Below, piece after piece: positions 6,097-13,545 of a stretch of 32,149 nucleotides of DNA. The position numbers were made by a program, and so were the translations under genes. Under the pieces are notes generated by a model. That model was not told where the DNA came from and made no database searches. It saw only the letters and a list, made by a program, of their open reading frames with translations. The stretch comes from an uncultured Alphaproteobacteria bacterium (GTDB taxonomy: Bacteria > Pseudomonadota > Alphaproteobacteria > RF32 > CAG-239), in the NCBI GenBank assembly GCA_904501925.1, contig CAJGCO010000017.1:1-32149 (forward strand), in the 5' to 3' direction. Position 1 is the first letter of the stretch; each line of letters opens with the position of its first letter.

Positions 6097-6765
6097 TTAT
6101 TTTACACAAGCGTCTGCATTTCTTATATACAGTGGTTTCGGAAAATCAAGTTTTTTTTGAACATTTTTTTTATAAACTGCCTTAAATAAAGCCCTTGCAT
6201 TTATCATATCCAAAAGCTCTACACTCTTTATCTGCAACCCTAAAGGCTGAGATAAAAATCTCTCCACTCCATCACCAATAAAACTCACCTGACGACTTTT
6301 AAGCATATTTACAATATCTTCTCTTTCCAAAGCCAAAGGTTCTGTTATTTTATTTAGTTTATCATCAAACAACTGAAAATAAAAATCATCACGCTTTGTT
6401 TCAATAATTACAGCATTATATGCAGCTCTTTTTTCCTCATCTAACATTTCCGCATAAACATCAAAAGCACTAACACCTGTAATTTTTAGATTTTTATTTC
6501 CCATTGCTAAAGCTCTTGCAAAAGCAATACTTGCCCTAACTCCTGTAAAAGAGCCAGGTCCAACACAAACACCTAACAACTCAACATCACTAAAAGCAAT
6601 ACTAGCTTCATCTAAAACATTTTTAACACTTAATGCCAGCTCTTCTGCCTGACCAAACTCCATACTTTTTTCAATAATTTTTATCTCTTTTTCATCTTCA
6701 TAAAGAGCCAAAACAACACCTGCTGCCGTTGTATCAAAAACTAAACTATACATATCCTTGTTCAC
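6097..6765 (-). CDS. tsaB: tRNA threonylcarbamoyladenosine biosynthesis protein TsaB
   Basis: TsaB is the inactive paralogue partner of TsaD in the complex that places threonylcarbamoyl on A37 of ANN-decoding tRNAs. The 222-residue protein starts with the ASKHA-fold strand MYSLVFDTTAAGVVLAL and has the hallmark GVCVGPGSFTGVRASIAFARALA. The start is uncertain: a GTG at 6763–6765 gives the form listed, while an ATG four codons later (6751–6753) better matches the family's N-terminus but leaves AAGGA only two bases away. The gene is divergent from the PAS protein and is followed by ihfB; rimI, often next to tsaB, is absent. A weak AT-only inverted repeat (6068–6092) follows the stop. Confidence 0.93.
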   Translation of the reverse strand: MNKDMYSLVFDTTAAGVVLALYEDEKEIKIIEKSMEFGQAEELALSVKNVLDEASIAFSDVELLGVCVGPGSFTGVRASIAFARALAMGNKNLKITGVSAFDVYAEMLDEEKRAAYNAVIIETKRDDFYFQLFDDKLNKITEPLALEREDIVNMLKSRQVSFIGDGVERFLSQPLGLQIKSVELLDMINARALFKAVYKKNVQKKLDFPKPLYIRNADACVK

Positions 6766-6870
6766 TCTTTCAATTTTTAGTTTGCTATATCGCGTTAAAT
6801 ACCTTAAAAAAACATATATATCAATAAAAAAAACGTAAAACCTTTATTTTTTATATCTGAAAGATAAGTA

Positions 6871-8493
6871 ATGAACATAGAAACTATAACATTCTTACTA
6901 TACGCTTGGCTATTTATAAGCATTCCCTTTCCATTAATTGCCGTTTTAATTTTGCGAAATCGTTCCAAATTAAAAAAAGATATATTAAAGCTAACATTAA
7001 CCAATCGTTATTACGAAGAAATGCTATATGCCTCTAAAGATGGCTACATTACCTATTCCATATACAAAAATAAAGTATATCAATTTTGCTCTCGTCGCCT
7101 TGCAACTATTTTAAACTTAAAAAATGGCGAAGAAAGCTCATACCAAGAAGTTTTCACCCAATTTTTACCTCAAGATTCAAAAGACTTATCTACTTTATTT
7201 GATAAACTACTCAAAACTGGTTTGAGTTTTGAATTAATCGCCAAAACTAAAAACAACAAAATCTTTTTAGTTACAGGCATAAAAATAAACTCAGCCGATT
7301 CTAAGATAGATAGCTCTTGTATATGGTTTAGAGATATAACCAAAACCACCGAATACATAAACAACGCCACCAATGAAGCCCTTTTATGTAGAGAACAAAT
7401 TGAAAATTATCGTATCCTAATTGATAATATTCCATATCCAATCTGGTTAAGAGATGATAAATTAGATATCACCTTATTAAATCGCCAATACCTAAAACTT
7501 CTTGGGCTAAAAGATTTCAAAGAAGTAAACAACCAAAACTCAATCTTACATGATTTAGGTAACACAACCGATTTATTAGAATTAGCTAGAAAAGCAAAAA
7601 TCTCAAATACAATCCAAAAAAAGCAAATAAACATCTTAAACAATGGCGATTTAATTAAATACGAAATAACCGAAGCCCCTCATCACGATTCGTCGCTAAA
7701 GACCACTCATATCATTGGCTCTTTAATAGATATAACCAATTTTGATGAAGCAAAACGCAACTATCAAGTCCATCTAGATTCTCACTTAGATATTTTAAGC
7801 TCATTAGATACAGCTTTTTGCATCATAAATACCAAACATAATTTCACATTTGGCAACACAGCCTTTCTAAAGCTATGGAATCTCCCAGAAAACTTCCTTG
7901 ATAACACACCTCATTACAATTTATTCTTAGATAAAATAAGAGAAAAGAAAACCCTTCCAGAAGTTTCTGATTTCAAAGCATACAAAGAAGATGAAAACAA
8001 AGCCTTTGACACAATAACCGAACAGAAAGAAGACCTGCTTTATATTCCAGATGGCAGAACATTTAGACGTATCAGAGCCCCTCACCCAGATGGCACGCTT
8101 ATCGCCTATGAAGACATAACAGATAACCTTGCAACATCTAGAAAATTAAGCGATTTAATTTCAACTCAACAAATAATTTTAGATAGCATTGGCGATTCTG
8201 TTGTTATTTTCTCACCAAACTTAAAATTAAAACTCTATAACAGTGCATTCTTAAAATTATTAAATATCTCTTTAGATGATATCAAAGAAAACACATCATT
8301 AAAAGAATTAATGAATATGCAAAAAGACCTTTTACCTGAAATAGATAATTGGAACTCTTTCCTAGATGATATGATAAACCACATTACATCTTGCCAACCA
8401 TTCACACTAAAATTCAAAAATAAACAAAAATTTAACGTTACTCCGTTAATATTGCCAGATACATCTTTAATGATTACATATCATAAAGAATAA
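6871..8493 (+). CDS. Membrane-anchored multi-PAS sensor without kinase domain
   Basis: A 540-residue protein with one transmembrane helix (residues about 6–28) and four consecutive PAS-like domains: roughly 46–155 (ending WFRDITKTTEY), 175–290 (ending GSLIDITN), 305–420 (ending IAYEDITDNL) and 428–540. The third, with FLKLWNLPENFLD, ADF-like SDFKAYKEDE, LLYIPDGRTFRRIRAPHPDGT and YEDITD, is highly characteristic of alphaproteobacterial PAS sensor kinases of the DivL-like type. Those proteins continue with HisKA and HATPase domains; this one stops at LMITYHKE, just at the end of the last PAS. No H-box or ATP-binding motif occurs here or in the next gene. It may signal through a partner or be decaying. 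The ribosome site is weak (AAAGA). It is transcribed divergently from tsaB. Confidence 0.85.
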   Translation: MNIETITFLLYAWLFISIPFPLIAVLILRNRSKLKKDILKLTLTNRYYEEMLYASKDGYITYSIYKNKVYQFCSRRLATILNLKNGEESSYQEVFTQFLPQDSKDLSTLFDKLLKTGLSFELIAKTKNNKIFLVTGIKINSADSKIDSSCIWFRDITKTTEYINNATNEALLCREQIENYRILIDNIPYPIWLRDDKLDITLLNRQYLKLLGLKDFKEVNNQNSILHDLGNTTDLLELARKAKISNTIQKKQINILNNGDLIKYEITEAPHHDSSLKTTHIIGSLIDITNFDEAKRNYQVHLDSHLDILSSLDTAFCIINTKHNFTFGNTAFLKLWNLPENFLDNTPHYNLFLDKIREKKTLPEVSDFKAYKEDENKAFDTITEQKEDLLYIPDGRTFRRIRAPHPDGTLIAYEDITDNLATSRKLSDLISTQQIILDSIGDSVVIFSPNLKLKLYNSAFLKLLNISLDDIKENTSLKELMNMQKDLLPEIDNWNSFLDDMINHITSCQPFTLKFKNKQKFNVTPLILPDTSLMITYHKE

Positions 8494-8513
8494 TCTAACA
8501 AAAGGATAAATCC

Positions 8514-9197
8514 ATGAGTAGTTCCAAAACAAAAGAAAAAACACTACATGATACTAACTTTGATGAAACAATCACCAAAGACAATGATACTACTCCTAAA
8601 TCTAGCTTACCCAAAGACGGTAAAGCCCTAAAAAAATTAAAAAGAAAAGTAAAAGAATATTTCAAAGATGAAGAAAAAACTTTCAAACCATTCTTTAAAA
8701 TATCTTTAGTTAGCGATAGTAATGAAGAAGAAAACACTAGCCCTTCGCCCAAAGAAACATCTTTAGACACAATAAAAATAATGCGCCAACAAGAAACCGT
8801 AAGCAAACTTGACGCAATACTATCTACAACAATAGCAACAAAAAAAATTGGCTTACATGTTGATACCTCAAAAGACGATGAGCTACTAAATACAGCTCAA
8901 TCCAATACGTCTCAAATAAAAAAGAAAAACATCAATCAAAAAATAGAAAAACCATTAAAATTAAAAGGTCACATAAAAGAAGAAAGCTTATCTAAATCGC
9001 TAGAGGGTATTAAAATTGCAACACATACATTAACCCAAAGCGCCTTAGAAGATATGCCTGCATCTGAGTTAGAAAACTTAAATGAAGCTCAAAACGAGGA
9101 AGAATTAGCAAAAATAATCTTAGAAAAGACCGGACGCAAGATAAAACCATCTTCTAAAAATTCCAACAAGTCATTGAAGCAATTTAAAAAAGAATAA
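8514..9197 (+). CDS. Charged, probably disordered protein, unknown
   Basis: A 227-residue protein that I cannot place. It is rich in Lys, Ser, Thr, Asp and Glu and has no hydrophobic segment or signal peptide. Most of it looks disordered. Short ordered patches may be KKLKRKVKEYFKDEEKTF (basic, amphipathic, near residue 40) and the C-terminal ALEDMPASELENLNEAQNEEELAKIILEKTGRK helix pair. It starts 20 bases after the PAS protein with AAGGA well placed, so the two are probably co-transcribed and may act together. The product contains no cysteine. No terminator is seen before the promoter at 9246. Confidence 0.75.
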   Translation: MSSSKTKEKTLHDTNFDETITKDNDTTPKSSLPKDGKALKKLKRKVKEYFKDEEKTFKPFFKISLVSDSNEEENTSPSPKETSLDTIKIMRQQETVSKLDAILSTTIATKKIGLHVDTSKDDELLNTAQSNTSQIKKKNINQKIEKPLKLKGHIKEESLSKSLEGIKIATHTLTQSALEDMPASELENLNEAQNEEELAKIILEKTGRKIKPSSKNSNKSLKQFKKE

Positions 9198-9245
9198 CAC
9201 CCCAAATTAAAAAACATCAAAAAACCTAAATTTTCTTATATCTAA

Positions 9246-9274
9246 TTGACACTTATAAAAAAATATGCTATCCT
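9246..9274 (+). promoter_or_regulatory. Sigma-70 promoter of the PTS–methyltransferase operon
   Basis: TTGACA (9246–9251, perfect), 17-base spacer, TATCCT (9269–9274, four of six). It lies 38 bases before the ATG at 9313. Confidence 0.65.
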
Positions 9275-9312
9275 TACTTTTGTTGTTATAACGTGAGGAC
9301 AGAGTTAAAAAT

Positions 9313-9729
9313 ATGGAAAACCAATACTATACATTGATTGAAAAACAAGATTTTTTTGAAATCATTGAAAACAAATATGGGGAACTAGCTATTTTTATCG
9401 ATGCTAGAAAAACAGAACCTTCCAACCCTAGACTAGAATATAGTGGTCAGGGCGTTGCTCTTTTAAAAAGGGATAATAATCTTGCAATTAAATTAGAAGG
9501 CATCAACGAAGAAACATCAAGAACATTAGCTGAATCAGAATTTGTTTTATTTGTAGAATTAGACGGCAATACTGTTGAAAGAACATACGCAGCTCCAGTT
9601 GAAATTGTTGAACAAATATACTTCAGAGGTCGTCAAACAAGAGCCGACGAACTAGAACGTATTAAAAGTAAAGACGAACTCATTGAAGCTTTTGGTGCTG
9701 TAAAAATTTGGAAAAGTGGAGAAAATTAA
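9313..9729 (+). CDS. Unknown protein heading the PTS operon
   Basis: A 138-residue cytosolic protein I do not recognise. It looks beta-rich: DFFEIIENKYGELAIFIDARK, LEYSGQGVALLKRDNNLAIKLEGI, then ESEFVLFVELDGNTVERTYAAPVEIVE, and a helical end. There is no P-loop, so it is not HPr kinase/phosphorylase, which occupies the upstream position in many alphaproteobacterial PTS operons. Its stop directly abuts the ATG of the EIIA gene, and a good promoter (9246–9274) lies upstream, so it is a true operon member. GAGGA is somewhat distant from the ATG (about 14 bases). A regulatory role in PTS signalling is only a guess from position. Confidence 0.78.
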   Translation: MENQYYTLIEKQDFFEIIENKYGELAIFIDARKTEPSNPRLEYSGQGVALLKRDNNLAIKLEGINEETSRTLAESEFVLFVELDGNTVERTYAAPVEIVEQIYFRGRQTRADELERIKSKDELIEAFGAVKIWKSGEN

Positions 9730-10131
9730 ATGATAGGAATTGTCTTAGTTACACATGGCAATCTTGCCGATGAATTTTTATCAGCAATGCAACATGTTGT
9801 TGGCCCTCAACAACAAATTGCAACAGCTTGCATTGGTCCATACGATGATATGAATTCAAGAAGAGAAGAAATTTTAACAAAAGTATCAGAAGTAGATACA
9901 GGCGAAGGTGTTATAATTTTAACCGACATGTTTGGAGGCACTCCTTCTAATCTTGCAATTTCAACTATGGACAAAGCAAATGTAGAGGTTATTGCTGGAG
10001 TAAACTTACCAATGTTAGTAAAATTAAATACCCTACGCAAAGAAAAAAAATTAAATGAAGCCGTATTAGAAGCCAAAGCTGCCGGCATAAAATACATAAC
10101 TGTTGCTTCAGAACTATTAGGAAAAGAATAA
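9730..10131 (+). CDS. PTS EIIA component, mannose family
   Basis: A 133-residue single-domain EIIA of the mannose (EIIA-Man) family. These accept phosphate from HPr on a histidine; here His9 in VLVTHGNLADEFLSA is that residue. Other family signatures are GEGVIILTDMFGGTPSNLA and VEVIAGVNLPMLVKL. In Alphaproteobacteria such stand-alone EIIA proteins usually belong to a regulatory PTS without sugar permease, and no EIIB/C/D gene is present here. The ATG directly follows the stop of the unknown gene, and the stop overlaps the ptsH start by one base. Confidence 0.93.
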   Translation: MIGIVLVTHGNLADEFLSAMQHVVGPQQQIATACIGPYDDMNSRREEILTKVSEVDTGEGVIILTDMFGGTPSNLAISTMDKANVEVIAGVNLPMLVKLNTLRKEKKLNEAVLEAKAAGIKYITVASELLGKE

Positions 10132-10406
10132 TGACAGATAGCATTTCAACCACATTAACAATCCAAAATGAACGAGGTTTACACGCAAGAGCTGCTGCAA
10201 ATTTTGTAAAAACAATCGACGGCCTAAACGCCAATATTGAAGTAGAACGTTTGGGACAAACTGTTGATGGCAATTCAATAATGGGTTTAATGATGTTAGC
10301 TGCTTCCAAAGGCACAACCATAAAAATAACAGCTTCCGGCCTAGATGCTAAATCTGCCATTGATAAACTAACAGATTTAATCAACAACAAATTTGGGGAA
10401 GAATAA
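10131..10406 (+). CDS. ptsH: Phosphocarrier protein HPr
   Basis: HPr carries phosphate from enzyme I to EIIA proteins. The 91-residue protein has the active-site signature ERGLHARAAANFV with phosphorylatable His18, and NSIMGLMMLAASKGT with Ser49, the position modified by HPr kinase in organisms that have it. A functional HprK elsewhere would be consistent with that serine; none is in the window. Start and stop each overlap the neighbours by one base (TAATG), giving tight translational coupling with EIIA before and the methyltransferase after. ptsI and rapZ are not here. Confidence 0.95.
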   Translation: MTDSISTTLTIQNERGLHARAAANFVKTIDGLNANIEVERLGQTVDGNSIMGLMMLAASKGTTIKITASGLDAKSAIDKLTDLINNKFGEE

Positions 10407-11338
10407 TGACTAAGAGCCCTGCTCCACGTAATAAGACGATATTTTTATCCCAAGAAGAAATAAAACATTATTCTTCTCGTTCTATTACGTTAAAAAGCAA
10501 GGCAAAATTAGACGACATTATTGATAAAACAATTTACCAAGACACCTTTGATGCTCTACCTCACTTACCTGCAAACTTTGCTGACTTAGTAATTGTTGAC
10601 CCTCCATATAACCTAACCAAAAAATTCGGCACTAAAGAGTTCAAATCGATGGATTGGAACGAATATAAAAAGTGGATGGATAAATGGTTAGCTGAAGTTT
10701 TCATCTCATTAAAACCCAATGGAACACTATACATTTGTTCAGACTGGAACACTTCAATCGCCATTCCTGAAATTGCCGGAAAATACTTCTTATTAAAAAA
10801 TCGCATCACCTGGGAACGTGAAAAAGGACGTAGCGCTGGCAACAACTGGAAAAACTGCATTGAAGATATTTGGTTTTTTACCAAATCTCCAGAATACACC
10901 TTCAACTTAGATGCTGTAAAATTAAAACGACCAGTTCTTGCCCCATATAAAGATGACGAAGGTCAACCCAAAGATTGGCAAGAAGACGAAGAAAATGATG
11001 GTAAAAAATATCGCCTTACAGCACCATCAAATTTATGGACAGATATATCAATTCCATTTTGGTCAATGGCAGAAAACACTCCACACCCAACTCAAAAACC
11101 AGAAAAATTGATTGCAAAATTGATTCTTGCATCAAGTAATGAGGGAGATGTTGTTTTTGATCCATTCTTAGGCTCTGGCACAACATCTGTTACAGCCCTC
11201 AAATTAAATCGCCACTATGTCGGCATTGAACGTGAAGAAGAATATGTTGCTATTGCTGAAAAACGCCTTGAAATGGCACAAGAAAATAAAACCATCCAAG
11301 GTTACGAAAACGGGGTATTCAAACTAAGAAACGAATAA
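10406..11338 (+). CDS. Beta-class DNA N6-adenine (or N4-cytosine) methyltransferase
   Basis: A 310-residue site-specific DNA methyltransferase. Motif IV is DPPYN (VIVDPPYNLTKK), and the SAM-binding motif I, FDPFLGSGTTSV, lies near the C-terminus. That order defines the beta class. WEREKGRSAGNNWKNCIEDIWF, LKRPVLAPY, SNLWTDISIPFWSM and HPTQKPEKLIAKLI resemble the M.RsrI-type branch more than CcrM, whose C-terminal DNA-binding extension is missing. DPPY is the signature of N6-adenine enzymes, so I favour that. The recognition site cannot be read from sequence. No restriction endonuclease gene is adjacent, so it looks like an orphan. It overlaps ptsH by one base and is therefore translated with the PTS genes. 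Confidence 0.9.
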   Translation: MTKSPAPRNKTIFLSQEEIKHYSSRSITLKSKAKLDDIIDKTIYQDTFDALPHLPANFADLVIVDPPYNLTKKFGTKEFKSMDWNEYKKWMDKWLAEVFISLKPNGTLYICSDWNTSIAIPEIAGKYFLLKNRITWEREKGRSAGNNWKNCIEDIWFFTKSPEYTFNLDAVKLKRPVLAPYKDDEGQPKDWQEDEENDGKKYRLTAPSNLWTDISIPFWSMAENTPHPTQKPEKLIAKLILASSNEGDVVFDPFLGSGTTSVTALKLNRHYVGIEREEEYVAIAEKRLEMAQENKTIQGYENGVFKLRNE

Positions 11339-11428
11339 CTCTATTCATAAAACTACACAAATTTATCATTTATCATACCAATATACTATACTTATATTTG
11401 GTTTTTATTATAAAAACTAAAAATCTCT

Positions 11429-11457
11429 ATTGAGTTTTAATCAAAAACCCCCTATAT
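11429..11457 (+). promoter_or_regulatory. Putative heat-shock promoter of ftsH
   Basis: ATTGAG (11429–11434), exactly 17 bases, CTATAT (11452–11457). The -10 equals the alphaproteobacterial RpoH consensus CTATAT and is preceded by CCCC, as in the E. coli sigma-32 -10 element. ftsH is a classical heat-shock gene. The -35 keeps only TTGA of CTTGAC. An overlapping TATAAT at 11455–11460 offers a sigma-70 alternative. Confidence 0.5.
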
Positions 11458-11513
11458 AATATATCTATTAACAATATATATTAACTATTATCTTTTAGGG
11501 GGTATATTTTTTT

Positions 11514-13379
11514 ATGAAACCTACAAAAAGTACACTTATATGGATTGCTGTTTTTATTGGATTAAGCTTATTTTTTAATATGCTTTCCCCCGAAATTAAA
11601 AATGCAACTATTAGTAAGGTTGCCTTTTCAGATTTTATGAATAGCGCACAAGAAAACAAAATTGAAAGTGTAACAATCGTTGGTAATGATATTTATGGAA
11701 CATATACAAATGGTGTAAAATTCCGTACTTATGCTCCATTTGATCCATCAATGGTTGAAGAACTTAGAAAACAAAATATCACTATTGAAGCTCGCCCAAT
11801 TGAAACCGTTGAAGATTCATTTTTAGGTATTTTATTATCTTGGTTTCCGATGTTACTTATTCTTGGTGTTTGGATATTCTTTATGCGCCAAGCAAATTCT
11901 GGCAACAACAAAGCAATGAGCTTTGGTAAATCTCGTGCCAAATTAATTGAAAACACTAAAAAAGTAACTTTCAAAGATGTTGCTGGTGCAGATGAAAGCA
12001 AACAAGAATTAGAAGAAATTATAGACTTCTTAAAAGAACCTCAAAAATTTCAACGCCTTGGTGGAAAAATTCCAAAGGGAGTATTATTAGTAGGCCCTCC
12101 AGGAACAGGTAAAACATTGCTAGCCAAAGCAGTAGCAGGTGAAGCCAATGTTCCATTTTTCTCAATTTCTGGTTCAGACTTTGTAGAAATGTTTGTTGGT
12201 GTTGGTGCATCTCGTGTTAGAGACATGTTTGCCCAAGCTAAAAAGAACGCACCTTGCTTGCTATTTATCGATGAAATAGATGCTGTTGGTCGTCATCGTG
12301 GCGCAGGTCTTGGTGGTGGTAACGATGAACGCGAACAAACATTAAACCAACTACTAGTTGAAATGGATGGTTTTGATGCTAATGAAAACATCATTTTAAT
12401 TGCAGCCACAAACCGTCCAGATGTTTTAGACCCTGCCCTTCTTCGTCCAGGACGTTTTGATAGACAAGTAACTGTAAATAACCCTGATGTAAAAGGTAGA
12501 GAAGAAATCTTAAAAGTTCACACACGTAAAGTACCTCTTGGTAAAGATGTAAACTTAAGTGTTGTTGCACGTGGTACTCCTGGTTTTTCAGGTGCAGATT
12601 TAGCAAACCTTGTAAACGAAGCTGCTCTTCTTGCTGCTCGTAAAAACAAACTTAAAGTTAGCTCAAAAGATTTTGACGACGCTAAAGATAAAGTCTTAAT
12701 GGGTAATGAGCGCAAATCTATGGCTATGGATGAAAAAGAAAAGCAACTAACAGCTTATCATGAAGCTGGTCATGCTATCTGTTCACTAAATGTAAAAGAT
12801 ACAGACCCAATTCACAAAGCAACAATTATTCCTCGTGGAAGAGCTCTTGGTATGGTACAACAACTCCCACAAAAAGATAAATACTCTTACACCAGAGCCC
12901 AAATGTTATCTCGCTTAACAATTCTTATGGGGGGCCGTGTTGCCGAAGAAATTAAATTTGGATATGATGCCGTAACATCTGGTGCATCATCGGATATCAA
13001 TGCAGCAACTAACCTAGCCAGAGCAATGGTAACAGAATGGGGAATGAGCGACATTTTAGGTCCAATTCGTTATTCAGAAAACTCAAATGAAGTATTCTTA
13101 GGGCGTTCTGTAACTCAAAACCAAAACATGAGTGAAGAAACAGCTCGTCTTGTAGATGCAGAAATCAAACGCCTTGTAACAGATGGCTATGAAGAAGCTA
13201 AAAAGATACTTCAAAAACATCAAAATGATTGGGAAAAACTATCCCTAGCTTTGATGGAATATGAAACACTTACTGGTGATGAAATAAAAGATGTTTTAGC
13301 TGGAAACATTATAGATAAAACCAAAGATGCACCTGTATCAGAGGAAAAACGAACCAAATCGTCTGTTCCAGAGCTTTAA
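11514..13379 (+). CDS. ftsH: ATP-dependent zinc metalloprotease FtsH
   Basis: FtsH is the essential membrane-anchored AAA+ protease for quality control and turnover of regulators. The 621-residue protein has an N-terminal membrane helix (residues about 8–24), a periplasmic domain, and a second helix (about 101–122, LGILLSWFPMLLILGVWIFF). Its AAA module has Walker A GPPGTGKT (194–201), Walker B LLFIDEID, and the second region of homology NRPDVLDPALLRPGRFDR. The zinc protease carries HEAGH (416–420), with the third ligand Asp probably in TSGASSDINAATNLAR. All key residues are intact. AGGGGGT lies 10 bases before the ATG. tilS, a common upstream neighbour, is absent. A strong terminator follows the stop. 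Confidence 0.98.
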   Translation: MKPTKSTLIWIAVFIGLSLFFNMLSPEIKNATISKVAFSDFMNSAQENKIESVTIVGNDIYGTYTNGVKFRTYAPFDPSMVEELRKQNITIEARPIETVEDSFLGILLSWFPMLLILGVWIFFMRQANSGNNKAMSFGKSRAKLIENTKKVTFKDVAGADESKQELEEIIDFLKEPQKFQRLGGKIPKGVLLVGPPGTGKTLLAKAVAGEANVPFFSISGSDFVEMFVGVGASRVRDMFAQAKKNAPCLLFIDEIDAVGRHRGAGLGGGNDEREQTLNQLLVEMDGFDANENIILIAATNRPDVLDPALLRPGRFDRQVTVNNPDVKGREEILKVHTRKVPLGKDVNLSVVARGTPGFSGADLANLVNEAALLAARKNKLKVSSKDFDDAKDKVLMGNERKSMAMDEKEKQLTAYHEAGHAICSLNVKDTDPIHKATIIPRGRALGMVQQLPQKDKYSYTRAQMLSRLTILMGGRVAEEIKFGYDAVTSGASSDINAATNLARAMVTEWGMSDILGPIRYSENSNEVFLGRSVTQNQNMSEETARLVDAEIKRLVTDGYEEAKKILQKHQNDWEKLSLALMEYETLTGDEIKDVLAGNIIDKTKDAPVSEEKRTKSSVPEL

Positions 13380-13390
13380 CCATAATCTAA

Positions 13391-13427
13391 AAAATCCCTT
13401 TGGTTATTTTTCAAAGGGATTTTTTTA
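13391..13427 (+). terminator. Rho-independent terminator of ftsH
   Basis: A 12-bp stem (13391–13402 with 13412–13423; core ATCCCTTTG/CAAAGGGAT), 9-base loop, then a T run to 13426. Confidence 0.88.
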
Positions 13428-13479
13428 TTTTGATAGCTATATACACTTCCTCCAACAACGTATTTGAATATAAAAATCC

Positions 13480-13508
13480 TTGACCTTGAACAAAAAAAAT
13501 AGTATAAT
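13480..13508 (+). promoter_or_regulatory. Sigma-70 promoter of the beta-repeat protein gene
   Basis: TTGACC (13480–13485), 17-base spacer, TATAAT (13503–13508, perfect). It decides the start of the gene: an in-frame TTG at 13480 is inside this -35 box, so translation must begin downstream, at 13546. Confidence 0.7.
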
Positions 13509-13545
13509 TAGACAGTTATTTCGTACTAAAAATAGGATATTTATT

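Noticed and set aside
10406..11338. CcrM, the alphaproteobacterial GANTC methyltransferase
   Set aside because: Motif order agrees (beta class), but the region after DPPY and the missing C-terminal extension fit M.RsrI-type enzymes better. The target site remains unknown.
13391..13427. Regulatory hairpin for the gene at 13546
   Set aside because: GC-core stem followed by a T run directly after ftsH is a standard terminator; the next gene has its own promoter downstream of it.
13480..13545. Earlier start (TTG at 13480) for the beta-repeat protein
   Set aside because: The TTG is the first part of the -35 box, and the -10 and transcription start would lie inside the coding region. The ATG at 13546 has a ribosome site.
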